The translations under genes were made by a program, and so were the position numbers. Positions 43,250-52,006 of a DNA stretch of 52,006 nucleotides are shown here, piece after piece (positions within the stretch are counted from its first letter, which is position 1; the number at the start of each line of letters is the position of its first letter). The notes beneath the pieces were generated by a model that saw only the letters and a program-made list of their open reading frames with translations, was not told the DNA's origin and did no database searches. This DNA is from Melioribacteraceae bacterium. GTDB taxonomy: Bacteria > Bacteroidota > Ignavibacteria > Ignavibacteriales > Melioribacteraceae. Location of the stretch: contig JAFGMI010000044.1 of the NCBI GenBank assembly GCA_016927595.1, positions 1 through 52,006 on the forward strand, written 5' to 3'.

Positions 43250-46200
43250 TTAAAACAGCTCAACTGAGAGCTTCAATCCGAAATAAATCATTCTCGGATT
43301 TAAAAAAGTAAAATATCTCTGATTGGGCATGTCAATGTATTGTTTGTTTTCTATGATCTTATCCATTTCTGAAGAACTGAGTTTATTCCATTCTTCACCG
43401 CTGTAGGAATAATATTCACTTGTGGTTTTATCCCAGTAGATTGCGCCATCTTTAACCTCGTTGCTGCGCAGATTGCTGATGTCTACAACCGGTACTATTG
43501 GTTTAAAGTCACCTTTAACTCTGTAATCTCCCGGCTGATCGTCACCGGGAATGTTGATATATGAACCTGCAAGTTTATCGCCGGTATTGGCAGGAAGGTG
43601 GAGCGACTTCATGTATTCAAGATAATCGTCCCCGTCAATAAATCCGTAATATCTCGACATATACTTAAGATTAAGCGCATTCGATATATCTAGAATAAAC
43701 TCGAGGCTTAAAAAGTCCGCTAACCTGAAATTCTTCGAGAAGCGAAGGTCTATATTCCAATAATCTTTCCACTGAACATTATAAAACACACCCGGCAGTG
43801 CTCCGCCGCCTGTCCATGTAAAATACTCTCCGCTCGACCAGTCTGCAAGAATACTGAGACGCATGTCGCCGAAAGGATGAATGCCGCCTAATTCGGGACC
43901 AAGATCCGAAGGTGTGAAAATATTAATATTAGCATTACCGTATGGTCTTGGTATCGGTTTAAACTGTTCCGAATCGGTAGCGATGGCTTCATAAATTATC
44001 TGCTCGGTCGGATTTTGATAATATGTTCTGTAGCCGAACCGCCCGCTGGTTCTTACATCATAAGTATAATTGATAAAACCCTGCACCCAATTACCCCGGT
44101 TTTTGCTTAGAGTGATCTCGAAACCGCGGATATCGGAATATGAATTCGGTTCGCTGATTAGATAGTCAACATCGCCGCTCTTATTTATATAATTAATAGT
44201 TGTGGGGACCAATGAAATATCTTTGTAGTATCCGGCAACTCTCAGGAGGAACATATCAAACAGGTTGTGCTCGTAACCAAGTTCATATTGTATCGATTTT
44301 TCAAGAGGATTGTTCGGATTTGCAATTCTGGCTAACGAATTGTCGAATGAATTTACTCTGAGCAGATAGAGGTTTTCTGCAGTAGGGAACGATCGCTGGT
44401 GACCGTAATTAAAATATAATTTGCTGTTCACACTTATCGGAAAAGAAATGCCCAGCCTCGGACTTATAGTAAGCTGAGGCTCAACATCCTTTTTATTAAC
44501 CAGCGTATCGATGCCGCCGATATTAACTGCTTTAAATGCTTCGGTGTACGGATCGAATACATACCATTCGCCGCCCGGATCAAAATAATCGAGTCTTACA
44601 CCTATATTAGCAATCATACCCTCGAACTCAAGCTTATCGGTAATATATAAAGCACCTCTTACGGGAGTTGTATTCCATTTGGATTGCGAATTGCCGGAAG
44701 GTAAAAACTGATCGAACTGAGCATAATTTGTTCTATTGTCAGTATATACAAACTGAAAGCCGGCTTTTACCTGATTGTATTTATTAAATTGACTTGTAAA
44801 ATCAACTTTAGCGGTGTAGACGGTAATCTGCGAAGAATCCCTTGCATTGCTCATGCCGACGCCCATGCGCATTCCGTTGATTCCGTTGCTTGGAGCCGGC
44901 TGAAATCCGAACGGAGCTTCGTCAACCCAATAGTTCTCCCCGAACAGTTTTATTCTAGATGTATCCCTAAGCCTGCCGGGATTAGTATCATAATTCGACT
45001 CGAAACGGGATAGTATTACTTCATAAAAAGTTGAAGCATTCAGCACATGAGTAAATTTGGCGCCTACGCTGTTTCTTTTAACCGTTGAAGGATTCCAGTA
45101 ATCAGGTGCAAAAATTCTTGTTTCTATAAAACTTACCCTGTCCATCGCAGATGCTATGCTGCTCGCTGATGTGAATAAGCCGGGCGATCCGTCGCGTGAA
45201 CTGGTGGTTCCTGTCGTTTCCCCGAAAAGACCGTCGATCATCAGTTTCATTCCTGTAGAAATATCAGAAGTAAGTTTCAGTTGTCCCGTCCAGTCGCGAT
45301 ATGCATTATCGGATAATGGAATTATATACATATTCTGATTTTTCCTGAAGGATGCATAAAATCTTAAATCACCAAGCTGCCTGCTTATTACGGGAACAGG
45401 ACCGCCTATACTCATATCAATATCAAAATCAGGCTCTCTTATATCGAGTTGTCTTCTGTGTTCCCAAAGGAATAAACGCTGTGCTGCCTCGGGTGTCAGA
45501 TCGTTATCCGGATTATCGTCTTTCATCAGGTTCTCGGCAATAGTATTCCAGCCTTCAAACTCAGCGTACTGCCGCTGAGTAAATTCGCTCCAGGCTCCGT
45601 TATCGGTCCCTGTCCAAGCTACAGCAGGATCGAGATAAGGACGTATCCAGTAGGAATCGTAATCATGAGGAGAAATTCCGAATTGCTTTTTACCCGCCGG
45701 TTTGTACCGGCTTATTAAACTAACTGTATATTTATCTTTTCTCCCTTCCTTGGTTACAATATTAACTATACCGGAACGCAGATCGCCGTACTCGGCACTG
45801 AATCCGCCTGTGGTTATCTGAACATTTTCAATTGCCGTTACACTAATACCGGTATATGGATTATTGTCGCGTTCATCTCGCAGAGTTATACCGTTCACTA
45901 TAAATGCCGTTTCTCTGGCTGAACCGCCCCGCACTACCGGACCGTCGGAAGAACCCTGCACGCCTGCCTGAAGAGAAACTATTCTTGAAACGCTTACCGT
46001 TGGCAGAGCTTCAATCTCTTCGGAGCTGATGTTGGCACGGCTTGCCGCTACGTCCTGTTCAACTATGGGATTTATGGCAGCAGTTACAACAATCTCGGCA
46101 GTTTCAATTGATTGTTCGGATAACTCAATATCAATAACAGTAGTCTGATCAATATTTACAATCACATCTGTTATCGTCCTGGATGTATAACCGATATAGG

Positions 46201-46426
46201 TTGCTCTTACATTTTTTCTTCCCGGAGGAACGTTTAATATTACATAGTAGCCGTCAATATCTGTTGCAGCTCCTAATGTAGTCCCTTCAACAATTATATT
46301 TACACCGATCAACGGCTCACCAGTCTGAGCATCATTTATTGTCCCGGATATTTTGCCGGACTGGGCATAAACCGAAACATAAAATAAAATTAGTCCGAGA
46401 GCTGAGAGAAGAGATTTCTTCCTCAT
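43250..46426 (-). CDS. TonB-dependent receptor with carboxypeptidase-like N-terminal domain (SusC-like/CirA-like)
   Basis: 1058 residues; the ATG follows AGGAG and a signal peptide ends VYAQS. A carboxypeptidase-regulatory-like domain (GKISGTINDAQTGEPLIGVNI) covers about residues 24-110, then a plug (about 115-225, with VRGGSARETAFIVNGITLRD) and a 22-stranded barrel to a terminal Phe. The receptor imports a ligand across the outer membrane with TonB energy; the ligand is not evident. No recognisable SusD follows; instead come an unknown secreted protein, a PorV/PorQ-like barrel, a lipoprotein and a propeller/CBM protein in one operon with gaps of about 27-31 bases. Confidence 0.88.
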   Translation of the reverse strand: MRKKSLLSALGLILFYVSVYAQSGKISGTINDAQTGEPLIGVNIIVEGTTLGAATDIDGYYVILNVPPGRKNVRATYIGYTSRTITDVIVNIDQTTVIDIELSEQSIETAEIVVTAAINPIVEQDVAASRANISSEEIEALPTVSVSRIVSLQAGVQGSSDGPVVRGGSARETAFIVNGITLRDERDNNPYTGISVTAIENVQITTGGFSAEYGDLRSGIVNIVTKEGRKDKYTVSLISRYKPAGKKQFGISPHDYDSYWIRPYLDPAVAWTGTDNGAWSEFTQRQYAEFEGWNTIAENLMKDDNPDNDLTPEAAQRLFLWEHRRQLDIREPDFDIDMSIGGPVPVISRQLGDLRFYASFRKNQNMYIIPLSDNAYRDWTGQLKLTSDISTGMKLMIDGLFGETTGTTSSRDGSPGLFTSASSIASAMDRVSFIETRIFAPDYWNPSTVKRNSVGAKFTHVLNASTFYEVILSRFESNYDTNPGRLRDTSRIKLFGENYWVDEAPFGFQPAPSNGINGMRMGVGMSNARDSSQITVYTAKVDFTSQFNKYNQVKAGFQFVYTDNRTNYAQFDQFLPSGNSQSKWNTTPVRGALYITDKLEFEGMIANIGVRLDYFDPGGEWYVFDPYTEAFKAVNIGGIDTLVNKKDVEPQLTISPRLGISFPISVNSKLYFNYGHQRSFPTAENLYLLRVNSFDNSLARIANPNNPLEKSIQYELGYEHNLFDMFLLRVAGYYKDISLVPTTINYINKSGDVDYLISEPNSYSDIRGFEITLSKNRGNWVQGFINYTYDVRTSGRFGYRTYYQNPTEQIIYEAIATDSEQFKPIPRPYGNANINIFTPSDLGPELGGIHPFGDMRLSILADWSSGEYFTWTGGGALPGVFYNVQWKDYWNIDLRFSKNFRLADFLSLEFILDISNALNLKYMSRYYGFIDGDDYLEYMKSLHLPANTGDKLAGSYINIPGDDQPGDYRVKGDFKPIVPVVDISNLRSNEVKDGAIYWDKTTSEYYSYSGEEWNKLSSSEMDKIIENKQYIDMPNQRYFTFLNPRMIYFGLKLSVELF

Positions 46427-46593
46427 GAGTGAACTCCTGATATATTTGCTATGGTAAGGATTTAACTAATACAATTGACCCGAACAGATTTGTAAGATGT
46501 TCCCGACTAAGGGTAAAATTAGAATATTAACTTCTTACAATCAAGTATCAGGTACTTAATTTTTGTTTACCAGAACTTCTTAATAGCTGTCGC

Positions 46594-48966
46594 CTATTTA
46601 ACGAGCATCATCTTATTGGTAAATACTCTGTTATTCACATTTAATCTATAAATATAAACACCGCTCGGCAGTCCGGCAGCATTGAAATCCACGGTATAAC
46701 GACCGGCGCTGAGAGTTTTATTTAAGATTATAGTTATCTCCTGTCCAAGCATATTATATACAGTAAGTCTTATATGACCCGATTCGGGAAGATCGAACTG
46801 CATCATAGTTTCCGGATTGAACGGATTCGGGTAATTCTGATATAACTGATATGTGTCGGGTATAAAGGAATCGTCTCTGGCAATGCCCGATACATCGGTT
46901 ATCATAAATTTGAATACTGAAGAAGGCAGACTATATCCGTAATCGTTTGCCGCAAGTATTCGCCATGAATACAATTCGCTTAATCCGAGAGGTTCATCAA
47001 GTTTGTAAGTTGTATCTTCAATATTATCAATGTCGAGGATTATTAATTGATCCTTCCATGCAAGTACCGAGTTAATGATCTGCAGTCTGTAGTGGGTAGC
47101 GGATTCAACTTTATTCCACTTAAACTCCGTGTAATCATCAATACCGGTTGTTTCATGAGGAGGATATATTAAATTTGCAACAACCGGGAAACCGGTTGTG
47201 AATGTTCGTGTTTCAGAAAATCCGGACTCGCCGATAATATTCCGGGCTTTAACCCGCCAGTAATAAGTCTGCTGTCCGTATAGCCCGGTAACGGAGTATG
47301 ATGAATCGATAAGTCCATCCTGATCGAGAATAACATCATTAAAGAGCGAGTCGGCAGCAACCTGCAGCAAATAGGAACCGGCGTTAGAAGTATATAACCA
47401 TTTAAGTATTATGGTATCGGGCTGATTCAACTCGCCGTCTGACGGATATGCAAGCAACGGCGTATCCGGAGCATTCAGCTGAACGATGTTGCTTACCGTA
47501 CTTTCGCTGTTGTTCCTGTCCAATGCTGTAACCGCAATATACAATGCTGGGGTATTATCAATACTTTTATCCGGTACATATGATTTTACACCAATCAGAT
47601 CAAGAATATTTCCGGGATTTTCCAATACATCAAAATTAAAATCAGAGTCATCATTCATATAAACAACGTAGAATCTTGCACTATCATCGTTCGGCTTGTC
47701 TTCCGGTTTGTCCCATACAAGTCCTGTAACCGCCGTATTTGCAAGTCTTTCAAACCTGAGGTTCTGAGGAGGATTGGGCGGAATAAAATCTTTCCATAAC
47801 ATTTCTGGCGCCAGCGCAACATTTTTATACAAATAAGCTTTTAATGAATCTGTAATACCTTTGGGATTTTCACGTAAATAACGTGCTCTGAAATGCACAC
47901 TGCCATGTATTTTATCGTTGGATCTGTTGTGTCTTATCTGGTTAGGTACTTCATTTGATGCCCACACTTCCTGATGCCAGAATCCCTGCCCCGGATAAAA
48001 ATGCCTGTTGTGAGCAGCCACCGAATCAGCCCACCAGTTTGTAAGTGATATATAATCCCGCCCACCACCAATTGGCCAGTAACATTGTGGAGTAAGGTAA
48101 TCGATAGACTGATCGTTGAGCCACGCAATTGCGTCGCAGTAAATATCATAATAACCCGACAGACCTTCGATGCCGATCGGCATACCGCTTTTCCAGATAC
48201 CGAAGGGACTCATTCCGAATTTAACGTAGGGTTTTACAACCTGGATTGAATCGCTTATCATTCTCAGCAGTAAATTTACATTGTCCCTGCGCCAGTCTGA
48301 TCTGCTTACGAATCCCCGTTTGAAATTTTCCCACGAGTAATTATCCTGGCTCGTAATTCCTTCGTAAGGATAAAAATAATCATCGAAGTGAACGCCGTCA
48401 ACATCGTATCTGTTTACCACATCCATAACAACATTTAAAACATATTCGCGGACATCCGGCAGCCCCGGATCGAGAAATTTTAATTCACCCGACTGCAGAA
48501 CCCAATCAGGATGCTGCACTGTAACATGGCTGTTATCCTGCGCATATCCCCCGGAAGCTGATCGATCCGCCCGGTATGGATTAAACCACGCATGCAGTTC
48601 CATACCGCGCTTGTGCGCTTCTTCAATAGCAAACTCAAGCGGATCGTAATACGGATCCGGAGCTTTGCCCTGCCTGCCTGTCAGATAATATGACCAGGGA
48701 TCGTAATTCGAGTTGTATAACGCATCGCACTCGGTTCTTATCTGGAAAACAACCGCATTTGTATTCACATCTTTCAATTCATCAAATAATATGATAAGCT
48801 CTTCCTTCTGCTTTTCTGTGGAAAGATTAATCGAACTCGGCCAGTCAAGGTTCGCAACCGTTGCAACCCAGAAAGCTCTGAACTCCCTTTTCTGCGAGTT
48901 AATGTTTGAATATGTTAAAGTAAGCGTAACAATTATAAGCGTAATGATTCGAAGTGCTGTTTTCAT
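46594..48966 (-). CDS. GHL10-type glycoside hydrolase with FN3-like and T9SS domains
   Basis: 790 residues with a signal peptide (ALRIITLIIVTLTLTYSNIN). The catalytic part (about 28-400) matches the GHL10/YddW-like family (DUF187): REFRAFWVATVANLDWPSS, AVVFQIRTECDALYNS, MELHAWFNPYRAD and DGVHFDDYFYPY, a TIM-barrel with acidic residues at the expected strand ends. Two FN3/Ig-like segments follow (about 410-690), and the protein ends in a T9SS type A domain (NYPNPFNPET ... KMMLVK). It should act on peptidoglycan-like or other glycans outside the cell. It is transcribed toward the TonB-receptor operon, but about 170 bases and a separate start separate them. Confidence 0.85.
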   Translation of the reverse strand: MKTALRIITLIIVTLTLTYSNINSQKREFRAFWVATVANLDWPSSINLSTEKQKEELIILFDELKDVNTNAVVFQIRTECDALYNSNYDPWSYYLTGRQGKAPDPYYDPLEFAIEEAHKRGMELHAWFNPYRADRSASGGYAQDNSHVTVQHPDWVLQSGELKFLDPGLPDVREYVLNVVMDVVNRYDVDGVHFDDYFYPYEGITSQDNYSWENFKRGFVSRSDWRRDNVNLLLRMISDSIQVVKPYVKFGMSPFGIWKSGMPIGIEGLSGYYDIYCDAIAWLNDQSIDYLTPQCYWPIGGGRDYISLTNWWADSVAAHNRHFYPGQGFWHQEVWASNEVPNQIRHNRSNDKIHGSVHFRARYLRENPKGITDSLKAYLYKNVALAPEMLWKDFIPPNPPQNLRFERLANTAVTGLVWDKPEDKPNDDSARFYVVYMNDDSDFNFDVLENPGNILDLIGVKSYVPDKSIDNTPALYIAVTALDRNNSESTVSNIVQLNAPDTPLLAYPSDGELNQPDTIILKWLYTSNAGSYLLQVAADSLFNDVILDQDGLIDSSYSVTGLYGQQTYYWRVKARNIIGESGFSETRTFTTGFPVVANLIYPPHETTGIDDYTEFKWNKVESATHYRLQIINSVLAWKDQLIILDIDNIEDTTYKLDEPLGLSELYSWRILAANDYGYSLPSSVFKFMITDVSGIARDDSFIPDTYQLYQNYPNPFNPETMMQFDLPESGHIRLTVYNMLGQEITIILNKTLSAGRYTVDFNAAGLPSGVYIYRLNVNNRVFTNKMMLVK

Positions 48967-49170
48967 TTGAAGACCTTATTGAGTATTTTTTATTGACCCG
49001 AAATTTTCCTGCGTGGTATGTAAATATAAATACTTTAAATTAACTTCAAAAGTATTATTAAAAATTCACCGAAATAATTTTCAGGTTGATGAATATTTAA
49101 CAAATTTTTAGAATTATTTCTACGGATAAAATAATCTTTCAGCATAACAAAAAGCATGTATAGTCTGATT

Positions 49171-51003
49171 ATGAAAAATTTCTTAATTGCAATAATTACG
49201 ATAGTTTTAACCGCAACATGCACAAATAAATCAGGATCAGAAGACAGGGTTCCTCAGTGGGCTAAAGAAGTTGTCTGGTATCAGATATTTCCCGAACGAT
49301 TTAATAACGGTGATCCCAATAACGACCCGCAGGTTGAAGACGTTATTAAGGGATGGCCCTTTATTGAACCTGATGAGTGGCAGGTTCATCCATGGACATC
49401 TGACTGGTTCAAACGCCAGCCCTGGGAAGAAAAATTCGGCAATTATAATTTCTATCAGATACAGGGTATGCGCCGTTACGGCGGCGATCTGCAGGGAGTA
49501 ATTGATAAGCTCGATTATCTTGAGGAACTTGGCGTTAATGCATTATATTTCAATCCCTTGTTCGAGGCTCCCTCACTTCACAAGTATGATGCAACATTAT
49601 ACAGGCATATCGATAATAATTTCGGACCTGATCCCGAAGGCGATGTCATATTATGGGAATCCGAAAATCCGGTTGATCCGGAAACATGGCGTTGGACTTC
49701 GGCTGACAGTCTGTTCCTGAATTTGATTAAGAAATGCCATGACCGCGGTATAAAAGTGATTATCGATGGCGTGTTCAACCACGTTGGAATACATTTCTGG
49801 ACATTTAAGGATATTGTCGAAAATCAGCAGAAGTCACAATTCAAAGATTGGATTGAGGTTACCAGCTGGGACAATCCTTCCACAACCGCAAATGAATTCG
49901 ATTACAAAGGATGGATAGGGATTAAAGATCTTCCTGAACTTAAGGAGGATTCAACAGGACTTATTGAGCCGATAAAGAATCATGTTTTTAATATCGTGAA
50001 AAGATGGATGGACCCAGATAACGATGGTGATCCCTCGGACGGAATAGACGGCTGGCGGCTTGATGTTGCCGAAATGGTTAATATCGGTTTCTGGAAAGAA
50101 TTCAGAACATACGTCAAATCTATTAATCCGGAAGCTTATATTACCGGCGAAATCTGGTGGGAAGACTGGCAGAATAATAAAATGTTCAATGCAGCACCAT
50201 GGCTTCAGGGCGATGCTTTCGATGCGGTTATGAACTACAGGTTTGCAAGAGCAGTACGTCATTACATTTTGAGAACCGAAAAAAAAATTACTGCCGGAGA
50301 ATTTGTTGATTCATTAAATCAGATTTATAAGGATTATAATAAAGAGAATGTGTACGTGCTGATGAATCTGATGGACAGTCACGACGTTGACAGGCTTGCT
50401 TCACAAGTTGTAAACCCTGATCTCTGGTACGATCACAACGCCAATCCTGCACAAAATGAAAATTACATTGTTGAAGCTCCGGATTATACTGGAAGGATGA
50501 AACAAAGACTTGTTGCAGGATTGCAGATGACGCTCCCCGGCGCACCGATGATCTATTACGGTGACGAAGCCGGTATGTGGGGCGGCGACGACCCCGACTG
50601 CCGCAAGCCGATGGTTTGGGCGGAATTTAACTACGAAGATGAAACTGCTCATCCTTTAGGGAATTACCGCAGTCCCGATAAAGTCTCTTTTGATGAGAAT
50701 CTGTTCGCCTGGTATAAGAAAATGATTGATATAAGAAAATCAAACCGCGTGCTTGGTACCGGCGATATTGAGTTTTATTCTCTCAGCGATAACGTGCTGC
50801 TTTTTAAAAGATTTAATAATGAAAATGAAATTATCGTTATCGTAAATTCATCCGGTCAAAATGAGAATATCAGGTTAAATCAAATCCGAGCAATTGAAAT
50901 AAGTGAAGGTTTTGACCTGGTAAGCGGCAGTAAAATAAAAACAGATTTAATACGCATAGATCCATATCAGATCATAATTCTGAAAAATCAGAAAGCGAAA
51001 TGA
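49171..51003 (+). CDS. GH13 alpha-amylase family lipoprotein (neopullulanase/cyclomaltodextrinase-like)
   Basis: About 610 residues from the ATG that opens the signal peptide MKNFLIAIITIVLT; a start five codons upstream adds no plausible signal. The peptide ends TATC, a likely lipobox, so the enzyme is probably anchored to the outer membrane. The TIM-barrel has the GH13 markers WYQIFPERFNNGD, the nucleophile Asp in GWRLDVAE (near 298), the acid Glu in GEIWWED (near 326) and the third Asp in SHDVDR (near 406). It should hydrolyse alpha-1,4 or alpha-1,6 glucan links in maltodextrin or pullulan-like substrates. It diverges from the GHL10 gene and overlaps the next gene (ATGA), so both are coupled. 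Confidence 0.93.
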   Translation: MKNFLIAIITIVLTATCTNKSGSEDRVPQWAKEVVWYQIFPERFNNGDPNNDPQVEDVIKGWPFIEPDEWQVHPWTSDWFKRQPWEEKFGNYNFYQIQGMRRYGGDLQGVIDKLDYLEELGVNALYFNPLFEAPSLHKYDATLYRHIDNNFGPDPEGDVILWESENPVDPETWRWTSADSLFLNLIKKCHDRGIKVIIDGVFNHVGIHFWTFKDIVENQQKSQFKDWIEVTSWDNPSTTANEFDYKGWIGIKDLPELKEDSTGLIEPIKNHVFNIVKRWMDPDNDGDPSDGIDGWRLDVAEMVNIGFWKEFRTYVKSINPEAYITGEIWWEDWQNNKMFNAAPWLQGDAFDAVMNYRFARAVRHYILRTEKKITAGEFVDSLNQIYKDYNKENVYVLMNLMDSHDVDRLASQVVNPDLWYDHNANPAQNENYIVEAPDYTGRMKQRLVAGLQMTLPGAPMIYYGDEAGMWGGDDPDCRKPMVWAEFNYEDETAHPLGNYRSPDKVSFDENLFAWYKKMIDIRKSNRVLGTGDIEFYSLSDNVLLFKRFNNENEIIVIVNSSGQNENIRLNQIRAIEISEGFDLVSGSKIKTDLIRIDPYQIIILKNQKAK

Positions 51004-52006
51004 AAAAAACCCAGAAGAAAAAACCGCCGTTTCTGTTTTATGTAATAATGATCGCATTTCCTCTACTTTTTTTTATCTTACTGGAAACGGGGCTAAACAT
51101 TTTCGATTACGGTAAAAACCTTGATGCATTCATAACCATATCGGAAGAATATGACGATTTATTATTTATAAATCCTGATATTCCTTTCAGATACGCAATT
51201 AATAATTCATCTCCTCCCGCAGTTGCTTTCGATGCTTATAAGAAAATAAAAACCGACAGCACTTTCAGAATATTTGTAATGGGAGGCAGCAGCACGGCAG
51301 GATTTCCGTATGCATATAATATTACATTCCCGAAATATCTGCAGCGCAAGCTGAACCTGCTTTATCCGAATATGAATATTGAGGTAATAAACCTCGGTAT
51401 TACGGCTCACAACTCATATACAATTGCCGATCTGGCTGATGAAGTTCTGGAACAGGAACCTGATTTGATATTGATATATGCAGGTCACAATGAATACTAC
51501 GGCGTGCTGGGCGTCGGTTCGTCTGTGGCATACGGCAACTCGCGGTTTGTAACTAAGCTGATGATATTTCTGAACAGGACAAAGACCTATCAACTGATAA
51601 ATTATCTTGTAAAATGGGGTGCAGGTTTGTTAAGTGAAAAGGAGAAGCCGGAATTTACCGATGAAACATTAATGGCGCGAGTTATAGGTGAGAGTCAGAT
51701 TCTGTATAATTCGGAAATCTACCATGCTGGTATAAGACAATTCAGGGATAACCTTAATGAATTCCTGAATAAAATCAACAAAGCCGGAATAAATGTAATT
51801 ATCGGACAGCTGGCGTTTAACTATTTACAGAAACCGTTTATCTCCGTTTCGGCAGATGAAAATAAAAATGCCGATTCATTATTCGCACTCGGACTTACTG
51901 ATTATAACGCAGGGCAATACAATAAGGCGAAGCAATACCTGCTGGAGGCAAAGGAGCATGATGTTTTAAGGTTCAGAGCTCCTCAGGCTATGAATGATGT
52001 GATAAA
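51000..52006 (+). CDS. SGNH/GDSL-type hydrolase with N-terminal membrane anchor and TPR-like tail (3' truncated)
   Basis: The reading frame runs off the right edge; 335 residues are visible. The start overlaps the stop of the GH13 gene by four bases (ATGA). An N-terminal anchor (FYVIMIAFPLLFFILLETG) is followed by an SGNH-like domain with the nucleophile-type block FVMGGSSTAGFP and the later block IYAGHNEYYG. The final visible part (SLFALGLTDYNAGQYNKAKQYL) looks like a tetratricopeptide repeat. SGNH enzymes de-acylate or acylate polysaccharides or lipids; a glycan-modifying role beside the amylase is inferred. Confidence 0.82.
   Translation, partial: MKKTQKKKPPFLFYVIMIAFPLLFFILLETGLNIFDYGKNLDAFITISEEYDDLLFINPDIPFRYAINNSSPPAVAFDAYKKIKTDSTFRIFVMGGSSTAGFPYAYNITFPKYLQRKLNLLYPNMNIEVINLGITAHNSYTIADLADEVLEQEPDLILIYAGHNEYYGVLGVGSSVAYGNSRFVTKLMIFLNRTKTYQLINYLVKWGAGLLSEKEKPEFTDETLMARVIGESQILYNSEIYHAGIRQFRDNLNEFLNKINKAGINVIIGQLAFNYLQKPFISVSADENKNADSLFALGLTDYNAGQYNKAKQYLLEAKEHDVLRFRAPQAMNDVI

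Noticed and set aside
1202..51003. Numerous long antisense or alternate-frame reading frames inside the large genes
   Set aside because: They lie entirely within clear coding sequences, lack ribosome-binding sites and recognisable domains, and are best explained as shadows.

Overview
The window reads as part of an AT-rich chromosome from a Bacteroidota/Chlorobi-group bacterium, most likely Ignavibacteria or a close relative. This is inferred from three things: repeated type IX secretion (T9SS) C-terminal sorting domains with the YPNPFNP signature (five secreted proteins), a bacillithiol-type BshA, and an unusually large set of multiheme c-type cytochromes. I saw no rRNA, tRNA, CRISPR array, phage or insertion sequence. 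All functional calls rest on motif recognition by eye, not on database searches.

Layout. 1-9.6 kb: the 3' end of an SLC12-like transporter, a secreted DUF3160 protein, and surface-sugar and thiol genes (rmlD-like reductase with an overlapping PfkB kinase, bshA, ugd, rfbC), then a MarR regulator. 9.6-25 kb: a respiratory and electron-transfer region. It holds a FadL-type porin, a heptaheme NapC/NirT (ImcH-like) inner-membrane cytochrome, a c-heme-bearing sensor kinase with an NtrC-type sigma-54 activator, a sigma-54 promoter firing into a REC-like protein and a nine-heme T9SS-exported cytochrome, and an operon encoding a 23-heme cytochrome, a cytochrome b and a 16-heme/cytochrome b fusion. 25-32.6 kb: an unknown membrane protein, an RsbRD-type protein, an acyl-ligase/ACP/acyltransferase fusion, and a carbamoyltransferase-SxtJ-DUF5989 trio coupled to a VapBC-type pair. 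32.7-52 kb: a REP-like element followed by a carbohydrate region. This has a T9SS pectate lyase, a five-gene operon with a TonB-dependent receptor and a PorV/PorQ-like protein, a GHL10 glycosidase, a GH13 lipoprotein and a truncated SGNH hydrolase.

How it may work together. The most interesting unit is 11.3-25.1 kb. Two families of quinol-oxidising inner-membrane modules (ImcH-like and CbcL-like) sit beside an extracellular nine-heme cytochrome exported by T9SS. A two-component system whose sensor carries its own covalent heme motif could control that cytochrome through sigma-54. I infer a redox-sensed extracellular electron transfer system. The outer-membrane conduit is not evident in the window. 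The 36-51 kb region looks like a polysaccharide-utilisation locus that lacks a recognisable SusD and uses T9SS/PorV-like partners instead.
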